Assembly (NCBI GenBank): GCA_928085145.1
Contig: OV725083.1
Location: 39,803,728 to 39,867,727, forward strand
DNA length: 64,000 bases
Source: Nezara viridula
Lineage: Eukaryota; Arthropoda; Insecta; Hemiptera; Pentatomidae
Direction of reading: 5' to 3'
The translations under genes and the position numbers were made by a program. Positions 1 through 10,851 of this stretch are shown piece after piece (the first letter of the stretch is position 1; every line of letters starts with the position of its first letter). The notes below the pieces were generated by a model. It worked only from the letters and a program-made list of their open reading frames with translations. It ran no database searches and was not told the origin of the DNA.

Positions 1-209
1 AGACAGTTTGGTGAAATATGGCAGCCGCGGGGCCATCATGATTAACTTAATGGATAGCTAGTGTGAGTGTGTGTGCCTTTAATATCGATTCTAATAAGTA
101 GAGTCGATTATAACACCCTTCTCCCTCCACACCTTCCTTCCATGTTCTCCGCGATTTCCAATTAAACCCTCGGTTTTATTTCCCCACTCTTTGACTTAAC
201 TTTTTTGGT
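1..209. other. Unassigned AT-rich start of window
   Basis: No coding sequence or recognised repeat is visible. The segment runs directly into the family A repeat whose first terminal motif begins near base 215. Confidence 0.4.
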
Positions 210-985
210 TTATTACTTTCAATAATCAACCATTGTGATCGACCGAAAAATTCAAAAACTTAACCACCTCTCAAAATTTCACGTTTCAGGATGCGTAGAA
301 TTCGAAAATCGAATTAAAAATTATTTGGCCGTCCGCCGTCCATTTTCTTCGACTATACTGAACCGATTTTTTTCAAATTAGGATATAAAATCAGAGATCG
401 CCCGAGTATGATCCTCCTTCATCGACATTATTATCGGCCTTTTACTTTCAAAATAGCGGCCGAAAAACCTTGCTATAGACTGTAGCGCCCAAACGAATGT
501 AACGATTTCAATGAAACTTCGCTAGTCATTTTCTCTACGCCCTTTAAATTTATCCATATAACATACTTCAACGAAAAGAAGCTGGAAATAAAGTTACGAG
601 GGATGGTAAAATTTAATTCCGAATAATTCAACAAGTATACTCTTTGTTTATGTTGTTTGTTTTTTTAAAAGTTTACGAAATTTCCTAAAAACTAAAAAAA
701 AACAACGTTAAAATCGGACAATTAGGAGCAAAGATATGGTCTCCGTTTTTTTTTTTTTTATATGTTCTACTCCAAATGTTAAATCCTTTGTTTGGTTTTT
801 AAATTTTGAATGTGTTACTGAAGTTTTTTTTAGCATATTACTAATAATTAAAAAAAAAGTTTAGTCCAATAATTAGAATCACCTTTTATTTATTTTACTT
901 TGTAAATAGAAGGTAATGTTACTTTAGATGTATAATTGTTTGGAAATAATAAACCATTGTGAAATAATTTGCAGCGTTTTTTTTT
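210..985 (+). repeat. Family A interspersed repeat, near full length
   Basis: A dispersed non-coding repeat of about 775 bp. It opens with a version of AATAATnAACCATTGTGA, continues through conserved blocks (a tract ending in CCCTCTCAAAATTT, a CCGTCCGCCGTCC block, a GATGATCCTCCTTCATCGAC-like block and an ACTGTAGCGCC-like block), and closes with the same AATAATAAACCATTGTGA motif followed by GCAGCG and poly-T. The same blocks occur at 30.7-31.4, 39.0-39.7 (minus) and 60.9-61.6 kb, with partial copies elsewhere. The motif is in direct, not inverted, orientation at the two ends. No protein is encoded and the class is unknown to me. Confidence 0.75.
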
Positions 986-1240
986 TTTTTTTTTGCACCG
1001 ATCCACTTCTTTATTCAAGTTGCTAATCAGTTATCTTAATGAAGTGGAAAGGTCCGTACGATATCTTCAATGCGTACGGAAACATGACATTCATGAGGTT
1101 CACGTACGTTTGAAAAAATCTAGTTTGTCCACTCACACTTTTCCTACCGATCATAAAAACATTAAGTATATCCATAAAAAATTGAACAGATTAATTTTCT
1201 ACAACCAATCAAAGAGGCAAATATAATTAGGCTGTGATGA
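986..1240. other. Sequence after family A; 85-codon open frame judged spurious
   Basis: An open frame (969-1226) begins inside the poly-T that ends family A. Its first residues are a Phe run from that poly-T, and nothing downstream resembles a known domain. I treat it as non-coding. Confidence 0.45.
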
Positions 1241-1257
1241 TTATTTTATTAAATGTG

Positions 1258-1345
1258 TCTTCCCTTGAAAATGGCCTGAGGGCTGAAATATCGATGCAAA
1301 AAAACAAATAAAGGAGGACTATTGTCATCGAATCTGTGGCTTTAT
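1258..1345 (+). repeat. Penelope-like tail relic with decayed hammerhead core
   Basis: The order TTGAAAATGGCC - TGAGGGC - TGAAATATCGATG copies the box-stem-GAAA-GTC layout of the intact hammerhead cores at 29 kb, but the CTGANGA box and the GAAAC box are mutated. It is followed by an A-rich stretch and a short ATT repeat, as at a retroelement 3' end. It is probably an inactive relative. Confidence 0.35.
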
Positions 1346-2855
1346 TATTATTATAGGAAAGTTTCATCAAAATCATTTGAGTCGTTTTTAGCTTCTATTT
1401 TACCCGATTTGTTTCACAGTAATCGCTAATCAAAAGGTTAAGTTTATGAAAAATAGTTAATAAATTGTAAAAACTGTCTGGTTATGGAGTTAGTACATAC
1501 GTAATACAGGTTATTAGCTTATTGTTTATGGAAAAATTTAAACAATTTACACTCATATTTCAGCTGTATACTTTTACCTAATTCAAAAATTTAATCAAGC
1601 ACATTTTACCTTAAAAAGCACTACAAATCATTGTTAAAAAACATGGAACGAGACGTGCATAATGGAAGTACGGAGTGCCCGCAAAATGGAATCTCTGCTT
1701 GATGAAAAGTGGTGAGGCCAGCCAGCCCTCGGTCTTAAGTTAAAAACAAGAATATCCGCCCCCTCCCCCACAGCCTACCTCCCCCCTTGGTTGATGGGGG
1801 GGGGCTAGAGGGGGAGAGTTGGATATTTCTGGTCTCTCTGTATCGAGATTGAAAAAGTTGGCGGGCTTCTAACCCCCCCCCAGATGCGAAAACCCGTGGT
1901 TTAACTCCCTCGACCCTGCCAGACTTTTGAAAGGATCAAAAACAAAGAAAGAAAAAAAAGAATTAAGTTCAGTTTTTGTGCCACTTAACTAAGAAAGGAT
2001 AAATGAGAGAACAAACTAAAAGAGGAAAAAAAATATGTAAAATATCCCTTTTGTTTAAGTATTAAAAAAAAAAGAAAGGAAAACATTCTTTCAAATATAA
2101 CTGAATACAAAATCTTTCACATTTTAAGTATTATTTAAATTGTATCTGACATAAATATATAATTATATTTTCGTAAAACGCTTCTGACGATTTTCATTAA
2201 ATTCCTTACATAAGTGTAAAATTAAGGGGTTTTTAATATAATGTGGGCCTCATTCTTACTTACGTGTTTAAATGTCTAATTTTAAAAATTTATCTATTTT
2301 TAGCAATAATCAAAAATAATATCCTATTTAATTATCGTTTAATATTTGAAGTATATAATAAGATCTTTGAGTATATTTTTCTTTCAAACGATAAAAATAA
2401 CGATGAAAAAAGTTTCAGGGCCATGTTACACTTTTCCGTTCAAATATATTATATTTTTTTTCCAAACACGTGTATCGATAATTCACACGTGGGAAAGGTT
2501 TTCTAAAAATAGAATGCAACAATCGAAGACGTACGAGGAAAATCCCTGCAGAGCTCCCGCTGCCGTGGTAAGTGCTTCACTCATTAGAAAGTTAAACTTT
2601 GTTATGGCCGTTAGTTGTTCTAATTACACGTCACTTAAAAGCGCTAACTATCCTTGTAACAGTTGAGGGTCCTACTCTTAGATGGTTTCACTAATAAATT
2701 ATCAGATTTCATCACAACGTCATTATCATTTTCGTTTTATTCTAACTTCTATCTATGTTAGAGGAAGTTTTGTAATATTGTAAAAAAAATTATATATATA
2801 TATATAATAGGATTTATATATAGTAGGATAGTAGGATATTCTTCATAGGATTGAA
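1346..2855. other. Unassigned AT-rich DNA with a GC-richer island
   Basis: Bases 1725-1910 are rich in C and G homopolymer runs in an otherwise AT-rich context. The two overlapping open frames at 2243-2666 are dominated by Phe, Ile, Lys and Asn and look like composition artefacts. A short (TA)n tract sits at about 2791-2806. Confidence 0.4.
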
Positions 2856-3078
2856 AAAAGCTAAGAACCAGCGGGGAAAAATTTATCCCCATGTAAACAT
2901 TGTGGTTTTACTTTCCCATTGTTATTTAGTAATGGAAGTATTGTAAGTAATTGAAGTATGCAAGTCCAAAAAACGCGTTTTGAGCCCATCTTGGGGAAGT
3001 TATTAAATTTTCTACATAAAAAATATGAAAAGCCGAAAAACCTCAAATTTTGAGTTGAGGGAGGGAGGTTAACATTTT
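2856..3078. other. Unassigned segment abutting a family C element
   Basis: Contains a block ending CTCAAATTTTGAG, resembling the family A interior, then the junction with the family C terminus at 3079. The minus-strand open frame here has no recognisable similarity. Confidence 0.35.
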
Positions 3079-4004
3079 ACTTTCCTACCTATATTAGGTA
3101 AGGAAAGTATTGCTATGGGGTCAAATTTCCGATATACGGTTTTCGACGGATCTATACGTTTCAGAGCCCCCTGAGTCCGAAAAACACATTTTCAGACATT
3201 GCTCTGTCTGTCTGTGCCAAGATTTTCTCTGGAATTAGTAAATCGATTTTGTTGCTTCTTTTTTTATTTTGTAGGGTTTTGACTACTGATGCATGTGACA
3301 CAAGTTGGGTGATCCATGCGCAATAGCTATGGCGCAATAAATGAAAAACATGTTTTTCTATAGACTGTAGTGCAAAAACAGCTCTAACGATTTTGATGAA
3401 ACTTTCCTGCAATGTTCCCTATACATGGACAAAATTCTCAAGAAATTTCAAGAAAAAAATTATAAAGAAAAGAAAAATGTTTTGGGGTCTAACTCGCCAA
3501 TTATATATTCTATTGGAAAATTTATAATAAATTACCAACAAAACAAAAAAAAAAATCGGAAACGAACCAGTAACAGCGATGATACAGCTTATTCTATTTT
3601 CTACACATGTTTTAATTTATTACTTTCCTACCTATACCAGGTTCATATTCTGGTATCAGAAAGATATGAATGAGGGGAAAAAGATAACTAATAGAAAGTC
3701 AGAAAATCTGTTGCCCGCACCACACACACAAGCTTCACTATTTCCTCTACTTTTGACAAAAATTATTGTTTGAAAAAATTAGGCTATGGCAAAAGTTTTT
3801 GATCATCAATTAATATTGAGAGTATTGGAATTTTTGCACTGATCTACCTTAAGCCGTTTTATATTGCTTTAGTTTATCTAATAAATCGTACTCAAATCTT
3901 TTCTTTGATCAATTTTCAGAAAAATATATATATATATTTTTTTTTTGGTTTCTTGATGGACATATGTAAAGATATAAAAACTTTTCTGAAATAGGTAGGA
4001 AAGT
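3079..4004 (+). mobile_element. Family C element with 14-bp terminal inverted repeats
   Basis: The left end ACTTTCCTACCTAT (3079-3092) is the exact reverse complement of the right end ATAGGTAGGAAAGT (3991-4004), giving a 926-bp unit. The left end also forms a local hairpin with GGTAAGGAAAGT. A second ACTTTCCTACCTAT lies inside at about 3622, so this may be a short copy (3622-4004, matching the layout at 8.6 kb) next to a longer variant. No transposase is visible. The ends suggest a non-autonomous DNA transposon, but the sequence just outside the right end (GTGTGAGTGGAC) is also shared between copies, so the true boundary may lie further out. Confidence 0.7.
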
Positions 4005-4650
4005 CGTGTGAGTGGACGCGCCATACTTTTTCCTTGGTCTATTTCAAAGATTTATTATTTAGCGTACTGTATTATTGATTTTAAATTTACTTATGTAACG
4101 TAATCTACGTTATAACTTGAGAGAAAACGTTGATGGGAGAATAAATCTTAAGTAGTAGAATTATGTGAGAAATGAACTTTAATGGATATAAGAGACACTC
4201 CCCGTTATTTTCAAAACACAATAGCAGAATTATTGCTATCTCCATTGTACGAGTTGGTTACAATTTGTTTAGAATGAATGCTATTAATAGAAACAGTTTA
4301 TTCATTTTGTGTCACTGTTAAATGGAAATTCCTTGTCTTCAATGTATTAAAATTTTATGTTATTTGGTACTATTATGCCTTTAAATTATTGTTTATTCCT
4401 ACGGCTATACTTCAATAACGTTCGTTCTTCATTTGAAAAACTGCGTTATTTGGGACTTCTTCTGAAGAAGAGACTTACTTCGATAACTCATACTGCACTG
4501 AAAAACAAATGAACCAACGATTAGGACTTATCCAGGTTACATTAGTAACGCTTTAAATAATTCTTAACTAACAAACTTGTATCAACAAATTACTTATGGG
4601 TATACGGAATAAAGCTATGGTCACTGCAAAAACCTCCAACATCCTCAAAA
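4005..4650. other. Unassigned AT-rich DNA
   Basis: No repeat family, open frame of note or RNA gene recognised apart from the shared GTGTGAGTGGAC-like flank of family C at its start. Confidence 0.4.
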
Positions 4651-4654
4651 TGCA

Positions 4655-5060
4655 CCGTATAAGCCCGTGCCACAGACATATTTTTATCAAATAATTAACA
4701 TCCAGCTGAAACTTCGTAAATAGCTTCCTCTAATCGTAACCTACAAATACTTTATGTACGAAAATTCTCGGAATTGGGGCGTTTTCAATCTGGAGGTCGG
4801 GTAATTTTGTCTATTTAATTATGCACTAAAAACTCCACCATGTAAATATCCACTTGCTTTTCACTTAAATCGTAAGATAACTTGAGCACGAAGACGGAAA
4901 AAAAGGTGGCCTTAAAAAATATTGAGCCGTCTGGCGTGACCTAAATCCCCAACTTGTCAAAATAACGAAGTTATATAGGCCAAACGGCCTAATATTTTTG
5001 TAGGCCACCTTTTTTTTTTTTAATCGATTTTGTGATCAAATTATCTTACGATCCAAGAGT
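4655..5060. repeat. Family D foldback element, right arm truncated
   Basis: Left arm and centre match the complete copy at 7312-7858: a CATCCAGCTGAAACTTCGTA-like block, a block ending ATTGAGCCGTCT, then its near-mirror GGCCTAATATTTTTGTAGG and a GATTTTGTGATCAAATTATC-like block. The mirror arm stops at about 5057 instead of running to the terminal inverted repeat. Confidence 0.7.
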
Positions 5061-5092
5061 CTTACAAGGACTTGAAATCCTAGCAGTATCGG

Positions 5093-5281
5093 ATGGGCAA
5101 AATCTACTCTTGAGTAGTGAGTATTTTACTCGAATTGAATCACTATTGAAAATTCAATCCCTACTTCAGTTGATCGTTTGACATCAAATGAAGTAGTCAA
5201 TAAATTCTTTGCTACTAAAAAAAAGATCAGTATTTGATAAAAATACTTTGGTACTAAGTACTCAGAGTAGGTTTTGCTCAT
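5093..5281. mobile_element. Small TIR element (about 190 bp)
   Basis: ATGGGCAAAATCTACTC at 5093-5109 is matched inversely by GAGTAGGTTTTGCTCAT at 5265-5281 (15 of 17 positions). No coding capacity and no clear target duplication, so the superfamily is uncertain. It looks like a MITE. Confidence 0.55.
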
Positions 5282-5289
5282 GGGTGTTC

Positions 5290-5735
5290 AGAAGGGGATT
5301 TCATGGCTCTATTTGAGCTATCAAAAATTTTGAGAGTGAGGGCATATTTTGACGGGTTTTTGAATTTTTGTGGGGTGGCAAATTTCGGCGAGATTGTGTA
5401 TTTTCGGACTAAGGGAAAAGGGGAAAACATGTAACATATCACAGCAATTATAATTATAAATGATCTACGATCTTTCTGATTCTACCTTAGCTGCTCTGTT
5501 TTTAAGAAAAGGTGATCAATAAAATATTTTGGTTTAGCTCATCTCTGTTTCAGATACTGCGACAGAATACTATCTGTATACTACCCTAAGGACTTTTAAG
5601 GGAATGGCTAAAAAAACTTTTTAATTTAATCCCTAATAGGGATAAGTCTAGGTTTCCTTAAATAAAAAAAATATTTTGCATACAGCAAATTTCGGGCATA
5701 CCCAATTCCATTTTAAAAAATGTTACTATTGATTT
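5290..5735. other. Unassigned AT-rich DNA
   Basis: Nothing recognised. It lies between the small TIR element and the distal 3' end of a minus-strand LINE tail. Confidence 0.35.
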
Positions 5736-6367
5736 TTATTTATTTATACATGTTTTGGGCTCTTCAACCACTTGCGTCATTTTCGCCCTACATTACAGTT
5801 TGATGAATTACTACACACATAACTCAACTATAGCTAAGAAATGCAATTTAAAGTTTGAAAAGTTAAGAATAATTACAGATGGTTATGATAGTACAATTGA
5901 ACTAAAATTATAAAAATTGAAACTTAAAGATTTAATAGAAGATGAGATAACAGAGACAATAAAAATAAAGATTAATGATATTAAGAATAAAAGCTAAAAA
6001 ATACATTTTTAAATAATAAAAATTAATACTAATAAAGGCGAAGTTAAAGAATACAGTTTAAACATTAGAAAGTACAAGAACTATTAAAATTAATCATTAA
6101 AGATTAGAGAATGATAAGTTAACAGTTAACAAGGACATTTAAATAAAAGGTTAATGATTTCAGGAATATAATCTAAAAATACAGTTTAAAAAGTAGAATT
6201 AATATTAAAAGAAGAAAAGCTAGGAAGTACAATTTAAATATTAAAAATTACGAGAAGAAAAATTGAAAAACCATGATAGTTAAAAATTATGATTAAAAGA
6301 GAAAAAATTAATAGGTATATTTACAATTTAAAGAGGAACTTACAATCTTAAAAAACATTTTGTGTGA
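5736..6367 (-). repeat. Probable 3' untranslated tail of the LINE at 6368-6550
   Basis: On the minus strand this stretch follows the LINE stop codon directly. It is strongly T-rich on that strand (long A/G-rich runs on plus) and ends near a TTTATTTATTTA motif at about 5738. It is inferred to be the 3' tail of the same insertion, since no other element boundary is visible between them. Confidence 0.45.
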
Positions 6368-6550
6368 TTAAATTTTGTTAAATATTTTGATTTCCTTAAG
6401 GAGCAATATTAAGTTTTTAATAGCATTGGGATCCTTTTGGAGTGATTCTTCAAGGCTATTTCTGAGAAGATGTTGATCCCTAAGAGATCGGAATGCATAA
6501 CATTAGGTTAGGATATGGTTCACTGTAAGAGGTACCACGCAGGAAAGACA
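6368..6550 (-). pseudogene. LINE ORF2 C-terminus (I/Jockey-like tail), degraded
   Basis: One minus-strand frame gives about 60 codons ending at TAA (6370-6368). It includes a Cys-x2-Cys pair, then PLTVNHILT, a Cys, and a tail reading LLRNSLEESLQKDPNAIKNL before a Lys/Ile-rich end. The pattern C-x2-C...H...C just after where RNase H would end is typical of the extreme C-terminus of I- and Jockey-type LINE polyproteins. One in-frame TAA interrupts it after HILT, and upstream the frame is lost, so this is a 5'-truncated dead copy. Its 3' tail continues to about 5736. The exact clade cannot be set from so short a piece. Confidence 0.6.
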
Positions 6551-7296
6551 TTAAAAATCCATATTAGGTATATTTATTTATGCCTCCCTTCCTTGCCTTT
6601 CGGCTACACGGTATTTTGTAGGGATGGCATATCACATAAACGCATGCCATTCTTGCTATTAAACCACAAATTAATTGTAAATTTTGTTATGTTTTTTTTA
6701 AATCTCTTCTTTTTTCATTATTCTATTTTCACCATATTAGTCTGGCGGCCTTCCATTAGCAGGTCCTCTTCTTCCCAGTATATTAGGTATATTGTGATTT
6801 TCACTATCGCTATACCGCGGAATCGATTTCGCGTCCTGTATCCCTTTGTCTGATAATCTACAAAGAGCGAATGTGTTCCCGGTCCAATTTGACTGCAAAG
6901 GTAGAGGTGGAATATTAAACTTCAAAGGCCCCGAGAATCCCGAATATAAATACGAGCCTCTTATCTGTATAGGGAAGATAAGCTCGCTGGAGGGAACACA
7001 CTTCACCCTCAAGTGGTAGTGTATCTGTATTGCCCCAGCTGTATAAGAAGGGGGTTGGAAGGTATTAGCTGAGGATATTTGGCCACGGGGAGCCATCGAC
7101 CCTCACATATTGGATATTATTATCTCCTCTGCCAATAGCGTAGTGTCTACCACCTGCCTATATCTGCCGGGGTTAATGTCGTGTGAGGAGGCTGTCCGAC
7201 TGGGAATAAAGGCATCGATCCCTGGCGACATGTCTCCCTTATTGGACTCCGTTATGGTCCCCATCATCCGCTGTTTTCAATCGTTGGCCTTTTAAA
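6551..7296. other. GC-richer unassigned segment with overlapping open frames
   Basis: Bases 6740-7290 have clearly higher GC than the surroundings. A 119-codon minus frame (7096-6737) and a 61-codon plus frame (7110-7295) are open, but neither shows a domain I recognise. No splice signals stand out. It could be a decayed transposon core or an unrecognised exon; I do not call a gene. A (TA)n run at 7297-7310 precedes the family D insertion. Confidence 0.35.
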
Positions 7297-7311
7297 TATA
7301 TATATATATAC

Positions 7312-7858
7312 AGTCCGTGGTACAGACCCCTTTTTATCAAATTATTAACATCCGGCTGAAACTTTATAAATAACTTCATCTCATCGTAACCTACAAATAT
7401 TTTATTGGGGCCTTGTCAATCTGGAGGTCGGCAAACTTTGTCTAATTAGGCACTAAAAACTCTTAAGTACCCATTTGTTCTCTACTTAGATCGTAACATA
7501 ATTTGATCACAAAATCGATTAAAAAAGATGACCTACAAAAATATTGGGGCGTTTAACCTATATAACCTCGTTATTTTGACAAGTTGGGAATGTAGGCCAC
7601 GCCAGTATATTTTTGAAGGTCACCTTTTTCCCGACTTTGTGCTCAAGTTACCTTACGATTCAACGGAAAGCAAACGGATACATACGAGTTTGTAGTACAT
7701 AATTAAATAGACAAAGTTTTCCGACCTCCAGATTAAAAAGGTCCCAAATCCGAGAATCTTCGTAAATAAAGTATTTGTAGGTTACGATGAGATGAAGCTA
7801 TTTACGAAGTTTCAGCTAGATGTTATTATTTGATAAAAATATGTAAGCGTCACGGACT
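7312..7858. mobile_element. Complete family D foldback element (547 bp)
   Basis: AGTCCGTG (7312-7319) is mirrored by CACGGACT (7851-7858). The inverted similarity then runs through most of both arms: CATCCGGCTGAAACTT versus AAGTTTCAGCTAGATG, and CTGGAGGTCGG versus CCGACCTCCAG. The centre carries a second inverted pair (ATTGGGGCGTTTAACC and a diverged mirror). TAC flanks both ends (7309-7311 and 7859-7861), a possible 3-bp target duplication. The element has no coding capacity. Other copies are at 4.66, 12.34 and 16.92 kb. Confidence 0.75.
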
Positions 7859-7861
7859 TAC

Positions 7862-8600
7862 GTGCTTGCATATGTACACCTCATTTATGCTAATCATTGT
7901 AAACGAAAATGCCGAAGAACGACCTTAAACTTAAAATATAAACTTCAATTGACGAGCATTTCGCGTTAGGGGATGAGACCATTAGAAATGATGAAGTTCT
8001 TAAGATTCATTTCTGGTTTCTAGATTCATTCTGAAAAAGGCTGTTTTAATTTTTTGCTTCAAATTATCACCTTTCCTAGTAGCTTCGATTTTTCCAAAAA
8101 AAAATGTGATTGTGATAACTTCGACATGACTCCACTTTTTACACACGAAACTTAGCATGCATTTTGGACCCTGTAATATACAAACACCAGAATCCACAAA
8201 CAAATTAGGCTTGAGATAAAAAATAAAAACGGTTGGAGGAGTTTTTCCTTATAAAGGCGTAAAATCTGATTGTTATTGGTATGTTTTTGAAGCGCGATAA
8301 TCTAACTTTACAATGGTTGTGGTAACGTTGACTAACTTAAGTGAAAATTCCAAAGAGTTATGATTATTTTAGTAATCGGCATTGGACAAAAGTCTCTCAG
8401 AAAATTAAATCCAAAAATTTATTTTATCTTTTATTTCAAATGAAAATATTCGCAAGTAACTTTTTAAGTAAGGAAAGTAAATTAAGGAAGTTTTAGTGGA
8501 CGCCAAACGCTAATCTGAATCGTTTGTTCATGAAAAAAAAATACTTAACTAGAAACGATTTTGTTTTTTTTTTAATGTATTATACATTATAATCCAATTT
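7862..8600. other. Unassigned AT-rich DNA
   Basis: No coding sequence recognised. Bases 8465-8505 contain GTAAGGAAAGTA followed by AGTGGACGCC, a scrambled trace of the family C end. Confidence 0.35.
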
Positions 8601-8604
8601 GTTT

Positions 8605-9070
8605 ACTTTCCTACCTATACTAGGTAAGAAAAATATTGCAATCGAGTCAAATGTCCGGTATGAGGTTTTCGAAGGGTCTATAAAGCCCCCTGAGTCCGAT
8701 AAAATCTTGGTGTCAGAAAGGGGTGAATGAAAGAAAAAAGATAACTAAGTGAAAGTAAGAAAATCTGTTAACCGCGTCACACTAGCTTAAACTATTTCCT
8801 CTACTTTTAACAGAAATTATTGTTTGACAAAATTATTCTATGGTTAAAAGTTTTTGATCAGCAATATTAGAGGGTATTGAAATTTTTACACTGATCTACC
8901 TTAAGCCAGTTTACATTGCTTTACTTTATCAAATAAATCGTACTGAAATCTTTTCTTCGATCAATTTTCATGAAAATAAACCTAATTCAATTTTTTTTTT
9001 TTTTTTTTTTTTGTATCTTGATGGACATATGTAAAGATATAAAAACTATTCTGAAAATATGTAGGAAAGT
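8605..9070 (+). mobile_element. Family C element, short form (about 466 bp)
   Basis: Starts ACTTTCCTACCTAT and ends TATGTAGGAAAGT, then the shared flank GAGTGGACTCGCC. Compared with the 3.08-kb copy it lacks the middle block, since CCCTGAGTCCGA jumps straight to the TCAGAAAGGGGTGAATGA part, so it is an internal-deletion derivative. A poly-T of about 22 bases sits at 8991-9012. Confidence 0.7.
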
Positions 9071-10170
9071 CTTGGTGAGTGGACTCGCCAGACTTTTTTT
9101 TCTTATTTTACTCAACAAAAAAAAAACAAATGGACTAATATATAATATCTGAGAAATCCATGCGGAGCATCAGAAAACATTAAAATTATAAAAATAATAA
9201 CCTTTTTTTTTCTCGGCTCCTAGATCACAATGGCCAAGAATCCTTCTCGGACATGGGTCTAATATTTTTAGACCTAGTATCACTAAAAACAGTTTCATTG
9301 AAATCGGTGACCCAACATCCTTGTTAATTAATGATGACAAGGAGAGAAAATGGTAATTTTAATTTTCACCCTATCTTTTATCTTTACTTAACTTACTCTT
9401 CATCGTTAGTTTTATCTGTGAATGCCTTTATGAAGCTAGCAATGCTCCGTCTATCGAATATGAAAATTGTAATCTCCTTATGTCTGCCACAATTCGTGTC
9501 TCCCACCTGCGCAAATATTGCATAACACATGCAATATAAAAATGAACTTATGTATATGTTTAGATCATGTTGAAAATATATCTGTACTTATTGTCAGTGG
9601 TACTAAATATTTACACTTTTCTGTCAGAAGTTTGTTATTTTTAATGATTTCAACGCTACCGGAATATTATGAAAATCTAGTTCCCTTGGTCTTTGATGTT
9701 TGAACTACAGCAAACTGGATGGTTTCCGTGCACCTGGGAAGAGTTTGTGAGTTTCTGCTTTGGGAAGCATTAAAAATAGCCAAGAACTGCTTCTACTCAG
9801 CACGAAAGTTTAAACTACGCCTTTAAAACTCGCATATCCTTGAAGAGAATATGTTTGTTATACCCCTCTCGGGATTGTATATAATCTGCCTTATATCGGA
9901 TTATATTTCTACTTTTTTTTCTATTAATTTTTTTTTTTTGTCTAATAGCTACATTAGAGCAAGAAACTAAAAACAAAAAAGTTGTCTATACCTTTATTAA
10001 TACACATAGTTTATAAGTCCTCAGAGTCTAAGCAAGTTATATTCCAGAGAAAAATCATTTTCCTTATTTGAAGGCACATCTGGGATGAACACACCAGTTA
10101 TGGACATGGGATCCAGTGATAGACAGATTGGACTTTAAATATGATAATAAGCTTCCTTATTGATTTAAAG
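9071..10170. other. Unassigned AT-rich DNA
   Basis: Short open frames at 9331-9703 have no recognisable domain. At about 10085-10140 lies a block (ATCCAGTGATAGACAGATTG) that resembles 15.42-15.47 kb, marking a minor dispersed repeat. Confidence 0.35.
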
Positions 10171-10179
10171 ATTTTTTTT

Positions 10180-10495
10180 TAATAAGAAGACGGTTACACA
10201 ACGCCGAATTACGTGAACTGTATCCGGGTAATATAATTGAGGTAATTTCATCGCGGCGAATCAAATGCGCTTTTAAAATTGTTGGGCTTTGTAACGAGAG
10301 AATACCTAAAAGATTAATATTTGCTGTGCCGAATGGTAAGCGTCCGAGGGGTAGACTGAAGCGAAGGTGGGAAGATTGCATTAAAGCCGATCTGAAGGGA
10401 CTGGGTTGGGACGGCGAACGGTGGAGGGAGGTGTGTAATAAGCGATTGGTGGTGTCGGCATCGAACCTTCTGGTTCGCTAAGCCTTTTATCTATT
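10180..10495 (+). pseudogene. RTE-like LINE 3' end (ORF2 C-terminus)
   Basis: The sequence closely matches the better copy at 58.47-58.76 kb. It encodes ...LYPGNIIEVISSRRIKC..., then IPKRLIFAVPNGKRPRG followed by a Trp-Glu-Asp-Cys segment and a KADLKGLGWDGERW-like end. This R-P-x-x-RW-x-D-C motif is the hallmark tail of arthropod endonuclease-reverse transcriptase LINEs. The 3' end reads TTCTGGTTCGCTAAGCC then an ATT-rich tail. The copy is heavily 5'-truncated and is transposon debris, not a host gene. Confidence 0.75.
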
Positions 10496-10849
10496 TATTA
10501 TTATTTATAAGAGAAAGAAGTAATTGCAATATAAATAAAATGAAATTCGAATTTAATAATGCCGTCATTAATAATAAGAAAAACATTTTGAATAAATTCA
10601 GAACTAATTATTCTGATAATTACCAGTTGTTAGTGCTATATTACTTCAAAATAAGCTCCTTGGAAAGGAGATTTAATCCTAATGAAATGACATTTAAATG
10701 TTATAGTCTCTTAATTTTTACAAGAATAACTTTAAAAAAAATCAGAAATATATCAGATATCGATGGAAGTATATATATAAGCCATGATGAAAAGGTCGAA
10801 AGAACACATAAAATAATAGCAATATCTCGTTATAGTAATTATTAATAAT
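10496..10849. other. Spacer between opposed RTE-like fragments
   Basis: AT-rich. A 101-codon open frame (10540-10845) is dominated by Asn, Lys, Ile and Ser with no domain I recognise. Since it lies between two LINE fragments I treat it as a chance frame. Confidence 0.35.
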
Positions 10850-10851
10850 AG

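Noticed and set aside
6737..7096. 119-codon minus-strand frame as a protein-coding gene
   Set aside because: No recognisable domain, no splice or start context, and residue pattern without clear hydrophobic core; kept only as a note on a GC-richer segment.
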